Assembly: GCA_022701475.1 (NCBI GenBank)
Contig: JAKOOI010000269.1
Location: forward strand, 1-5,164
Direction of reading: 5' to 3'
DNA length: 5,164 bases
DNA from: Weeksellaceae bacterium
GTDB lineage: Bacteria > Bacteroidota > Bacteroidia > Flavobacteriales > Weeksellaceae
In this document: positions 1 to 5,164 of the stretch, one piece after another
Position numbering within the stretch: the stretch's first letter is position 1
Layout of the letters: every line of letters starts with the position of its first letter
Program-made: the position numbers and the translations under genes
Notes under the pieces: generated by a model
What the model was told of the DNA's origin: nothing
Databases searched by the model: none
Seen by the model: the letters and a program-made list of their open reading frames with translations, nothing else

Positions 1-801
1 CTCGATCAGCTGAAAAAAGACAGGGATACTGCTTCTCTGGGGCTGGGTGTCATGTACCAGAATTATTTTACCAATACACCCCTGGCAACAAAAACGCTGT
101 ATGACCTGGTGGATGTAAAACCGGAAGAGAAGGTAATGCTCCAGGCCCTTTATGAAATCTTTGCCATGAACTACCTGAAGAATCCGCAGGCTGCGGAACG
201 GGCAAAACAGATCCTTTTGAAAGACTATCCGTATACATCCTATGCAGAGTTTGCCAGAAACCCTAAAAGCACTTCTTTCGTTAAATCTTCAGGGGAGGCG
301 GAAGGCCAGTACAAACAGGCCTTTGCCCTGTATGAATCTGAAAAGTTCGGGGAGAGCAAAGATATTATAGACCAGACCATCCAGAAATACCCGAAAGACG
401 CGCTGGTTCCGAAATTATATCTGCTGAATGCATTCAATTCAGGGAAATCGAGTGGGAAAGAGGTGATGATCCTGCAACTGGAACAGATTGCTTTGAATTA
501 TGCCAAAACCCCGGAAGGTGAAAAGGCTAAGGAAATGCTGAATTACCTGAAATCCGACCTGGCTTTCCAGGCAACGGATAACAAAGGAAATGCAGTTTCC
601 CAGCAAGGAAATGCCTATACTCCCCAGCAACAGCAGGCTCAGCAGTTCAACGGTATCGGTGTTCCGGAAAATCAGGGGAATATGCAGATGAACAATTCTC
701 AGCAGATGCAGCCTTCCAGCGGCAACAGCAACCGCCCTGGCCGAAAACCTGGCAGCCAGCAGGGCCAGCCGATGAATCAGATGCCTGCGAAACCGCAATA
801 A
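1..801 (+). CDS. sprE: SprE/PorW-like type IX secretion (gliding) repeat protein, C-terminal part only
   Basis: The reading frame is open from the first base and ends at TAA (799-801), so this is the last 266 codons of a longer gene; the ATG at 52 is internal, because 17 in-frame codons precede it. The fragment is largely helical. Residues about 102-132 and 134-167 look like two TPR-type helix pairs (an AFALYESEKF-type helix followed by DIIDQTIQKYP, then a second pair ending AKEMLNYL). From about residue 195 to the end comes a low-complexity tail rich in Gln, Asn, Pro, Gly and Met. The repeat region resembles the C-terminal part of SprE/PorW, a TPR lipoprotein of the Bacteroidota type IX secretion system needed for secretion and, in gliding species, motility; full-length relatives have roughly 800-900 residues. 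The lipoprotein signal would lie outside the window. The assignment is by resemblance only, and another large TPR protein is possible. It converges on tsaB. Confidence 0.72.
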   Translation, partial: LDQLKKDRDTASLGLGVMYQNYFTNTPLATKTLYDLVDVKPEEKVMLQALYEIFAMNYLKNPQAAERAKQILLKDYPYTSYAEFARNPKSTSFVKSSGEAEGQYKQAFALYESEKFGESKDIIDQTIQKYPKDALVPKLYLLNAFNSGKSSGKEVMILQLEQIALNYAKTPEGEKAKEMLNYLKSDLAFQATDNKGNAVSQQGNAYTPQQQQAQQFNGIGVPENQGNMQMNNSQQMQPSSGNSNRPGRKPGSQQGQPMNQMPAKPQ

Positions 802-806
802 ATTAT

Positions 807-841
807 AAAAGCGAAGCCTCTGAGAGTCTTCGCTTTTTTAT
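807..841 (+). terminator. Rho-independent terminator of the SprE-like gene, probably bidirectional
   Basis: Perfect 10-bp stem (807-816 AAAAGCGAAG, 828-837 CTTCGCTTTT) with an 11-base loop, running into a T tract (834-839). It begins 5 bases after the TAA of the plus-strand gene. Read on the minus strand, the same hairpin starts 27 bases after the tsaB stop and is followed by TTTTATAATTTATT, so it plausibly stops both convergent transcripts. Confidence 0.85.
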
Positions 842-864
842 AGTCTTTATGTTTGTTACGGATA

Positions 865-1548
865 TTATCCTGATCCGGAGGGCTTCTTTTTTACCCCATG
901 AAAATCCTTAAGATAAAACGGTTCGAAATAGGCAATATCCTCAGTCTCCTTCCGGCTGATCTTCTCAAGGGTCCTTTTTATAAGATATCGGGCAGAAGGG
1001 TAGATCTCCGGAATGAATTCCGCATCCGGAAGCTGTATGATTTCTCTTGTTTTGGCTGCTCCGTCTCCTACGAAGAGTATTTTACGCCCCCGGTATTCCT
1101 GAAAAGAATGTTCGTCAAGTATTTTTGCTTCAGTAGCAGACAGTTCTTCTCCCGTATTCCCGTCATAAACAGCTGTATAAACCTCCATTCTCCTGGCGTC
1201 GATCAAAGGGATGATCAGATCATACTCCTGTCCTAAAAAAGGCTCTGTCATGCTTTCCATGGAATTGACGGCTATCAGCGGTACTTTTAATCCATAGCAG
1301 AATCCTTTTGCAGAAGCCGCCCCGATCCTGAGGCCCGTATAAGATCCCGGACCTTTTCCCAGGGATACGGCTTCGATATCTTTGATTGAAATACCGGCTC
1401 CTTCCAGCGCCCATTCCACAAAAGTGTGCAGGCTTTCCGACTGTTTGTAGTTTTCAGAGACCTCTTCCGTAAGGCACAGCAGCTTTTCACCGTCCGATAC
1501 TGCTACCGAACAGTTCTTTGATGAGGTTTCCAGATATAATATTTTCAT
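865..1548 (-). CDS. tsaB: tRNA threonylcarbamoyladenosine biosynthesis protein TsaB
   Basis: TsaB is the non-catalytic scaffold partner of TsaD in the cytoplasm. With TsaE they transfer the threonylcarbamoyl group, made as an AMP ester by TsaC/TsaC2, onto A37 of ANN-decoding tRNAs (t6A). The 227-residue product has the usual length. It shows the ASKHA-fold N-terminus (ILYLETSS with SVAVSDG, residues 3-20), the family signature GKGPGSYTGLRIGAASAKG (64-82), and IDARRMEVY (116-124), the DAR-EVY motif of TsaB. The paired-histidine metal site of TsaD is absent, as expected for TsaB. The ATG (1548-1546) starts directly at the conserved first strand, so the start is secure. It is the last minus-strand gene, 73 bases after the dehydrogenase, with its own candidate -7 element. 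The C-terminal KKKPSGSG is a short basic tail of no known role. Confidence 0.96.
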   Translation of the reverse strand: MKILYLETSSKNCSVAVSDGEKLLCLTEEVSENYKQSESLHTFVEWALEGAGISIKDIEAVSLGKGPGSYTGLRIGAASAKGFCYGLKVPLIAVNSMESMTEPFLGQEYDLIIPLIDARRMEVYTAVYDGNTGEELSATEAKILDEHSFQEYRGRKILFVGDGAAKTREIIQLPDAEFIPEIYPSARYLIKRTLEKISRKETEDIAYFEPFYLKDFHGVKKKPSGSG

Positions 1549-1591
1549 TGATACAGTAATTTAAAAATGCCGCCAGCGATGCAACGGCCTG

Positions 1592-1599
1592 CAAATTTA
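1592..1599 (-). promoter_or_regulatory. Candidate Bacteroidota -7 element for tsaB
   Basis: On the minus strand the bases read TAAATTTG, an exact match to the Bacteroidota -7 consensus TAnnTTTG, 43 bases before the tsaB ATG. No TTG is found at the usual -33 distance, so the promoter is incomplete; it may be weak, or the match may be chance in AT-rich sequence. The same octamer occurs in the better promoter at 4962-4969. Confidence 0.4.
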
Positions 1600-1621
1600 C
1601 AGCATTATTCCGGGATTGGGA

Positions 1622-2371
1622 TCATTTCCTGTAAATCGTCCTCGGCTCTGCCTGGGAAGCAGGGTAGATGGTCATATCGGAAACACAGACATGCTTCGGT
1701 GCGTTGATGCAGTAGGCAATGGAATCAGCGATATCTTCTGCCTGCAATGCTTCATAACCCGCGTAAACACCGGCAGCCCGCTCAGCATCTCCTTTAAACC
1801 TTACTTTTGAGAAATCCGTCTCTACGGCTCCCGGCTGAATGTTGGTCACTTTAATCCCGAATTCGGTAAGTTCCAGCCTCATTCCTTCGGAAATAACATC
1901 GACCGCTTTTTTAGTGGCACAATACACCACTCCGTTGGCATAGGTCTGTCTTGCGGCTACGGAACTGATATTGATGATATGCCCCGAATTCCTGTCTTTC
2001 ATTCCGGGAATAATCATTTTGGATACGTAGAGCAATCCTTTCACATTCCCGTCGATCATGGAATCCCAGTCCTCTGTTTTACCTGCCGAGAGCGGATCAA
2101 GACCGTGTGCATTTCCTGCATTGTTGATGAGGACATCAATTTTTCTCCATTCTTCAGGAAGAGAATTGACAGCTTTCTCCACTTCATCCAGATTCTGTAC
2201 GTCAAATGACAAGCAGAATGTTTCACTTATCCTGGAAAGTTGGCTTTTCAGTTCTTCCAGTACCTGTGTCCTTCTTCCGCAAAGGATAATCCTGTTGCCC
2301 TGTTCTGCCAGAAGTTCTGCCGCAGCCTTACCGATTCCGGAAGTAGCTCCGGTTATTAATACTGTTTTCAT
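1622..2371 (-). CDS. NADP(H)-dependent short-chain dehydrogenase/reductase, YdfG-like
   Basis: Classical SDR, 249 residues from the chosen start (YdfG-type enzymes are about 250). Visible elements: the nucleotide-binding TGATSGIG (7-14); CGRR after strand 2 (31-34), whose arginines favour NADP(H) over NAD(H); D57-V58 contacting adenine; NNAG (83-86); and the tetrad Asn109, Ser137, Tyr150, Lys154, with the YxxxK spacing intact. The family oxidises or reduces hydroxyl/carbonyl groups; YdfG acts on L-allo-threonine, serine and 3-hydroxy acids. The overall resemblance, including the GAVETDFS segment after the active site, is to that subgroup, but the substrate cannot be read from sequence. A GTG at 2389-2387 would add six residues. 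I prefer the ATG at 2371-2369 because the first strand (MKTVLITGA) begins there and the GTG lies in a hairpin. Cytoplasmic. Located 57 bases after the YraN gene with no promoter match between, so probably the distal part of that operon. Confidence 0.93.
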   Translation of the reverse strand: MKTVLITGATSGIGKAAAELLAEQGNRIILCGRRTQVLEELKSQLSRISETFCLSFDVQNLDEVEKAVNSLPEEWRKIDVLINNAGNAHGLDPLSAGKTEDWDSMIDGNVKGLLYVSKMIIPGMKDRNSGHIINISSVAARQTYANGVVYCATKKAVDVISEGMRLELTEFGIKVTNIQPGAVETDFSKVRFKGDAERAAGVYAGYEALQAEDIADSIAYCINAPKHVCVSDMTIYPASQAEPRTIYRK

Positions 2372-2382
2372 AATGTAGGGAT

Positions 2383-2400
2383 CAGCCACTGATGCGGCTG
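2383..2400 (-). repeat. Short inverted repeat in the leader of the dehydrogenase gene
   Basis: CAGCC (2383-2387) and GGCTG (2396-2400) form a 5-bp stem with an 8-base loop between the YraN gene and the dehydrogenase ATG. No T tract follows on either strand, so it is not a typical terminator. It could be a weak mRNA hairpin that hides the alternative GTG codon, or chance. Confidence 0.3.
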
Positions 2401-2428
2401 AAGTTTATTTAAAGTTTAATGATGATTC

Positions 2429-2800
2429 CTATCCGGCATCAAATGCTTCGAAAGCATCGATAATATGTTCAACGACTAATCTTTTATGTTCATCCGGGAG
2501 TACGGTAATCACATCAAAACGGACCTCCTCCTGCCTTCCGGATTCCTGCATATAATGATCGGCAGCAGAAACAATGGACCGTATTTTTGTCTTTGTCACC
2601 GCTTCCTGAGGGAGCATAAAGGCATCAGTGGAACGGGCTTTTACTTCAACCACCACGATCAGATCATTAAATTCCGCTATAATATCGACTTCGGCTTTCT
2701 GAAACCTGAAGTTCCTTGCCAGGATTTTGTAGCCGTTTTTCTGCAGGAAATCTGCTGCCAGATCTTCCGCTATCTTTCCGAAATCATTATGTGTTGCCAT
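2429..2800 (-). CDS. yraN: YraN family (UPF0102) endonuclease-like protein
   Basis: Small soluble protein of 123 residues, the usual family length. The UPF0102/YraN family has a restriction-endonuclease-like (PD-(D/E)xK type) fold related to Holliday-junction resolvases; its cellular role is not settled. Here one sees the N-terminal helix GKIAEDLAADFLQKNGY (8-24), then RNFRFQKAEVDIIA (29-42), and VVVEVKAR (49-56). The candidate metal-binding and catalytic residues are Glu12, Asp39, Glu52 and Lys54, all present, so the site looks intact. The middle motif reads KAEVD where many bacterial members have GEID. The ATG lies 3 bases after the stop of the preceding gene, so the two are co-transcribed. 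No signal peptide or membrane segment. The fold assignment is firm; nuclease activity is inferred from family. Confidence 0.93.
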   Translation of the reverse strand: MATHNDFGKIAEDLAADFLQKNGYKILARNFRFQKAEVDIIAEFNDLIVVVEVKARSTDAFMLPQEAVTKTKIRSIVSAADHYMQESGRQEEVRFDVITVLPDEHKRLVVEHIIDAFEAFDAG

Positions 2801-2803
2801 TTT

Positions 2804-3301
2804 TTATGTTTTTTTGTATCGTACTGATTTTCCTTCCGAAAGCATTTCAAACTGCTCTTCTATCCATTCCTGCAGGATATTGTGGAAGTTCAGGAACAAA
2901 TCTTTATCTTTACCTTCGATCCGGATTCCGGAAATATCATACGGTACGTGAACCACAAATTCCTCATTTCTGAATTTCAGCCTGTAAAATTCACTTTTAT
3001 AATGGGTAGAGGATGCATAAACCGGCGGATCTGTTATTACCGGTTCAGGCTCAATTATTTTTATATCTGAAAATATTATTTCATTAAGCCTTCTGATTAA
3101 TTGCTGAGGTAATCTGTCCGCTACTGACGAATATCTTCTTATCTGCATTCTTCCGGCATCACTCTCAGGAAAATAATCTTGCCGGATATACCAGAAAAAA
3201 TGTATCCGGTAGCGAAAAGAATCATCAACTGACAGGTTTTTAATGACCGGGTCGCCCATGAATCCCGGGCTAAAATGATAGGTCAGAAGATGCTGTGTCA
3301 T
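2804..3301 (-). CDS. Uncharacterised soluble protein of 165 residues, coupled to the LD-carboxypeptidase
   Basis: I do not recognise this protein. The start chosen is the ATG at 3301-3299, whose first bases make an ATGA overlap with the stop of the carboxypeptidase gene; an ATG two codons earlier (3307) is possible. No signal peptide, membrane segment, cysteine or known motif is seen. The first half is rich in aromatic and basic residues (YRIHFFWYIRQDYF, 31-44; then a Gln/Arg-rich helix about 61-77). A Pro-rich linker follows (84-93, EPEPVITDPP), then a likely beta-rich part (104-128, with EEFVVHVPYDISG), an acidic/amphipathic helix (about 134-156) and a basic end (VRYKKT). Its DNA is visibly more AT-rich than the genes on either side, as often seen in fast-evolving or accessory genes. 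It has tight spacing on both sides, so it is surely translated with its neighbours. Function unknown. Confidence 0.8.
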   Translation of the reverse strand: MTQHLLTYHFSPGFMGDPVIKNLSVDDSFRYRIHFFWYIRQDYFPESDAGRMQIRRYSSVADRLPQQLIRRLNEIIFSDIKIIEPEPVITDPPVYASSTHYKSEFYRLKFRNEEFVVHVPYDISGIRIEGKDKDLFLNFHNILQEWIEEQFEMLSEGKSVRYKKT

Positions 3302-4230
3302 TCCCATGCAATACTGACCTCATCTCCTGCCTCAACTTTTACCTTACCACCGATAATCAAAGGCCTGTTGTCCCGGATATGGCCGTTCGGAAATCCGAAA
3401 ACTGCCGGGAAATCATAGGCTGCAATCCGGTCTGTAATGATCTGATAGGCAAATTCATCAAAAGAGGCTTCATACTGTACGTTTTCTTTGGAATCCCCCA
3501 TATTGGTCATTCCACCGACAATAAGCCCTGAAATCTTATCGAATACCCCTGCCAGCTCAAGGCTCATCAGCATCCGGTCAAGCGCGTAAAAGCTTTCGCC
3601 GATATCTTCAATGAAAAGAATCCTCTTTTTAACTTTAAATGAATATTCGGTTCCGAGCAAGGCATAGATCAATGCTAAATTTCCGCCGACCAACTGCCCT
3701 TCCATGGTTCCTGTCCTGTTAAGCCGGTGTGAGGGAAGGCTGTAGCTCAGGCTTTTTCCTTCCAGGATATCAAAAATCCGGTCATAGCTTTCTTCCGTAA
3801 CCCCGAAACCGGAAGTTTTGACGGTCTGTCCATGGATGGAGGCATATCCATTCCTTAGCAGATAGCTTTGTACCACCGTATTATCAGAATATCCGATATA
3901 CCATTTGGGATTTTTTTTGAAACCCTTGGTTTTCAGCCGGCTTATGAGATGCTGGCATCCGTATCCGCCCCTGGAAGCCCATACAGCAGAGACTTCATCA
4001 CTGTTCAGTGCCCAGTTAAGGTCATCCAGCCTTTCCTGTTCCGTTCCGGCAAAGGTATATCCTTTGGAAAACCGGTTATAGAGGTGTTCTCCCAATACAG
4101 GCTCATATCCATTGTTCCTGATCATTGCAATCCCTTTTTCCAGCTGTTCCGGTTCTACTGCTCCGGCCGGAGAAATGACAGCTATTGTATCGCCTTGGGA
4201 AAGTGGCTTTGGAAAGTGTATTTTTTTCAT
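3298..4230 (-). CDS. LD-carboxypeptidase (peptidase family S66)
   Basis: Serine peptidase of the S66 family. The LdcA type cleaves the terminal D-Ala from the murein tetrapeptide (after meso-diaminopimelate or L-Lys) in the cytoplasm, during recycling of cell-wall peptides. The 310-residue product has the normal length and no signal peptide. The N-terminal domain has GDTIAVISPAG (13-23) and WASRGGYG (84-91); the nucleophile motif is IGYSDNT (112-118) with Ser115; the C-terminal domain has LFIEDIGE (205-212) with Glu208, and GFPNGHIRDN (279-288) with His284. The Ser-Glu-His triad is therefore complete at the family positions. S66 also contains MccF-like enzymes that give immunity to microcin C; the compact size and murein-type context favour the LdcA role, but sequence alone does not exclude the other. 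ATGA overlaps join it to the exporter upstream and the unknown gene downstream. Confidence 0.95.
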   Translation of the reverse strand: MKKIHFPKPLSQGDTIAVISPAGAVEPEQLEKGIAMIRNNGYEPVLGEHLYNRFSKGYTFAGTEQERLDDLNWALNSDEVSAVWASRGGYGCQHLISRLKTKGFKKNPKWYIGYSDNTVVQSYLLRNGYASIHGQTVKTSGFGVTEESYDRIFDILEGKSLSYSLPSHRLNRTGTMEGQLVGGNLALIYALLGTEYSFKVKKRILFIEDIGESFYALDRMLMSLELAGVFDKISGLIVGGMTNMGDSKENVQYEASFDEFAYQIITDRIAAYDFPAVFGFPNGHIRDNRPLIIGGKVKVEAGDEVSIAWE

Positions 4231-4913
4231 TTTCGCTTTTGGTATTTTACTTCGGTTTTTTCGGCTTCTTCCAGACGCTTGTCAAACTGGTTGAATTTCT
4301 TGAAGCTCTGCAGGAAGATGAAGAAACTGAAAACAATCAGGATGCCGCCGACAATCCTCCTGATCCGGTTGGCCAGTTTCTGGGTCAGCCGGTCATGAAA
4401 CTGCTTCGCCAGGAATATTTTGGCAAGATCTATGCCCAGATAGGTGGCAATGACAATACTGATGTACAAAATAAAATTGCCGGTATCCGGATATTGGTTG
4501 CGCACCGAGATCACCGTTACCAGCCAGAAAAGAATGACCCCTACATTGAGAAGGTTGAAAAAGAAGCCGTTCATAAAGGTTTTCAGGTAATTCTGACTGA
4601 TGAATTTCTCTTCTCCCGACATATGCATTTTGGTTTTCGTAACCATCATCACGATGCCGTACGCAAATATGAGAATGGAAGTAATCCTGTAAAAACCGGG
4701 ATGTTTATCAATGAGCGTTACGATATCCGCACTGGCATAATACGCTGCAAGTATACAGAGGAGATCCGCAGAAATAACCCCGAGATCAAGTGCCAGGGCA
4801 TGTTTCGGACCTCTGGAAAAGCTGGTTTCGATCAGGAGAAAGAAGATCGGCCCGATAAAGACCAGGCTCAGCATAAATCCCAATACAACGGCAGATAAAA
4901 TAAGTTCAAACAT
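4227..4913 (-). CDS. LysE/RhtB-family small-solute (amino acid) exporter
   Basis: Integral inner-membrane protein of 228 residues, typical for the LysE superfamily, whose known members export amino acids such as lysine, threonine or homoserine by proton-coupled transport. Six hydrophobic segments fit the family: about 4-28, 41-60, 76-92, 113-136, 147-168 and 187-203. The family hallmark GP (21-22) in helix 1 is followed by FFLLIETSFSRGPKHAL (24-40), and the fourth helix begins GFFFNLLN (116-123). In that helix most members read NPK(A/V); here it is NVGV (123-126), so the conserved proline and lysine are missing. The C-terminus after the last helix is strongly charged (KRLEEAEKTEVKYQKRK). It is the first gene of the operon, with a promoter at 4962-4992, and overlaps the carboxypeptidase start by ATGA. 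Substrate unknown; the pairing with a peptidase releasing D-Ala suggests export of an amino acid, but this is speculation. Confidence 0.9.
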   Translation of the reverse strand: MFELILSAVVLGFMLSLVFIGPIFFLLIETSFSRGPKHALALDLGVISADLLCILAAYYASADIVTLIDKHPGFYRITSILIFAYGIVMMVTKTKMHMSGEEKFISQNYLKTFMNGFFFNLLNVGVILFWLVTVISVRNQYPDTGNFILYISIVIATYLGIDLAKIFLAKQFHDRLTQKLANRIRRIVGGILIVFSFFIFLQSFKKFNQFDKRLEEAEKTEVKYQKRK

Positions 4914-4922
4914 CCGGTAAGT

Positions 4923-4950
4923 TTTTCAGATGAAAATAAAAAAATTTTCA
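4923..4950 (-). repeat. Three-armed inverted repeat in the leader of the exporter operon
   Basis: Plus-strand arms: TTTTCA (4923-4928), TGAAAAT (4931-4937) and ATTTTCA (4944-4950). In the minus-strand transcript this reads UGAAAAU, six U, AUUUUCA, UC, UGAAAA. The middle copy can pair with the first (7 bp, 6-base loop) or, less well because of the 2-base loop, with the last. It lies between the predicted transcription start and the ATG. All pairs are A-U except one, so stability is low; it may be a protein site or chance in AT-rich DNA. Confidence 0.35.
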
Positions 4951-4961
4951 TTCCATTGTTA

Positions 4962-4992
4962 CAAATTTAAACTTTATGATTTAATTAATCAA
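4962..4992 (-). promoter_or_regulatory. Bacteroidota-type promoter of the exporter/carboxypeptidase operon
   Basis: Read on the minus strand: TTG at 4992-4990 (-33 element), 20 bases of spacer, then TAAATTTG at 4969-4962, an exact TAnnTTTG -7 box. Transcription would start near 4955-4957, giving a leader of about 42-44 bases before the exporter ATG. The spacer contains the palindrome TTAATTAA (4981-4988). Spacing and both boxes fit the known Bacteroidota sigma-A promoter. Confidence 0.68.
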
Positions 4993-5005
4993 TTCTCCCG
5001 GAATT
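4991..5005. repeat. Dyad overlapping the -33 region
   Basis: AATTC (4991-4995) and GAATT (5001-5005) flank a 5-base centre TCCCG. The dyad abuts and partly overlaps the -33 TTG of the operon promoter, where a repressor could act. It is short and lies in AT-rich DNA, so an operator is only a possibility. Confidence 0.22.
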
Positions 5006-5092
5006 CAATTAAGATTAATCATAAAATTCTTCGTCTGCCTCATCTGATAATCCGGAACTAAAGGAAGGCGCTGTCCTCCGCAACGGACATTA

Positions 5093-5134
5093 TAAAAAAA
5101 CGGGCTGCTGTACAGTTGATACAGTAACCCGTTT
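5093..5134 (-). terminator. Rho-independent terminator for a minus-strand gene beyond the right edge
   Basis: Long hairpin: AAACGGG (5098-5104) pairs with CCCGTTT (5128-5134). After one C-A mismatch, TGCTGTA (5106-5112) pairs with TACAGTA (5120-5126) with one G-U pair, leaving a 7-base loop. On the minus strand it is followed by seven T (5100-5094), a textbook terminator. On the plus strand the tail is only TTTATTATTATT, and no plus-strand gene precedes it, so it acts leftward. Confidence 0.85.
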
Positions 5135-5164
5135 ATTATTATTCGGCAGGCTTTGTTTATCCTG

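Noticed and set aside
439..798. 119-codon minus-strand open frame opposite the SprE-like tail
   Set aside because: The Arg/Leu/His-rich product is what the complement of Gln/Asn/Ala codons gives; no promoter or family resemblance.
898..1236. 112-codon plus-strand open frame opposite tsaB
   Set aside because: tsaB carries all its family motifs in the other strand; this frame has none.
2443..2457. Inverted repeat ATGCTT-CGA-AAGCAT near the end of the YraN gene, considered as a terminator
   Set aside because: It lies in the coding sequence (repeating Asp-Ala-Phe-Glu-Ala-Phe codons) and no T tract follows.
3868..4398. 176-codon plus-strand open frame
   Set aside because: Antisense across the junction of two well-supported genes joined by ATGA; composition is that of a complementary-strand shadow.
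4185..4898. 237-codon plus-strand open frame covering the whole exporter gene
   Set aside because: It is antisense to a clear six-helix LysE-family protein. Its product lacks a coherent domain and begins inside the carboxypeptidase gene; it is a shadow of the real frame.
5072..5089. Dyad TGTCC/GGACA considered as a second terminator or part of a small RNA
   Set aside because: Five-base stem, competing pairing TCCG/CGGA inside it, no T tract on either side and no promoter match pointing through it; nothing supports an RNA gene in 4993-5097.
1..5164. Mobile elements, CRISPR arrays, tRNA/rRNA genes, defence or toxin-antitoxin systems
   Set aside because: No transposase or integrase, no spaced direct repeats, no tRNA-like cloverleaf and no small gene pairs were seen; all sizeable frames are accounted for by chromosomal genes.

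Overview
This window looks like ordinary chromosomal (core) DNA from a Bacteroidota bacterium, most likely a flavobacterium of the Chryseobacterium/Elizabethkingia kind. Three things point there: the end of a type IX secretion/gliding SprE(PorW)-like repeat protein, promoter-like TAnnTTTG elements (the Bacteroidota -7 box) ahead of two transcription units, and start codons without clear Shine-Dalgarno sequences. The genus is inferred from general resemblance, not from a search.

Layout. Positions 1-801 (+) hold the C-terminal 266 codons of the SprE/PorW-like protein, which enters from the left edge. It ends at a strong hairpin terminator (807-841), which probably also serves the convergent tsaB gene. 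From 865 to 4913 every gene is on the minus strand. In transcription order these are a LysE-family exporter (4913-4227), an S66 LD-carboxypeptidase (4230-3298), an unrecognised 165-residue soluble protein (3301-2804), a YraN-family nuclease-fold protein (2800-2429), a short-chain dehydrogenase (2371-1622) and tsaB (1548-865). The first four are packed with ATGA overlaps or a 3-base gap and surely form one operon. The dehydrogenase follows after 57 bases and probably belongs to it. tsaB follows after 73 bases and has its own candidate -7 element. The operon promoter is visible at 4962-4992. Beyond it, 4993-5097 is AT-rich and shows no gene. A strong terminator pointing left (5093-5134) marks the end of a further minus-strand gene lying beyond the right edge.

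Functionally this is housekeeping: cell-wall peptide recycling, export of a small solute, a universal tRNA modification (t6A), a general NADP(H) oxidoreductase and a possible DNA-processing protein. No obvious pathway unites the operon. I found no mobile element, CRISPR array, tRNA, rRNA, toxin-antitoxin pair or defence system, and I do not claim a new system here. The points most worth a second look are the uncharacterised protein coupled to the carboxypeptidase, the Q/N/P-rich tail of the SprE-like protein, and a three-armed inverted repeat in the operon leader.
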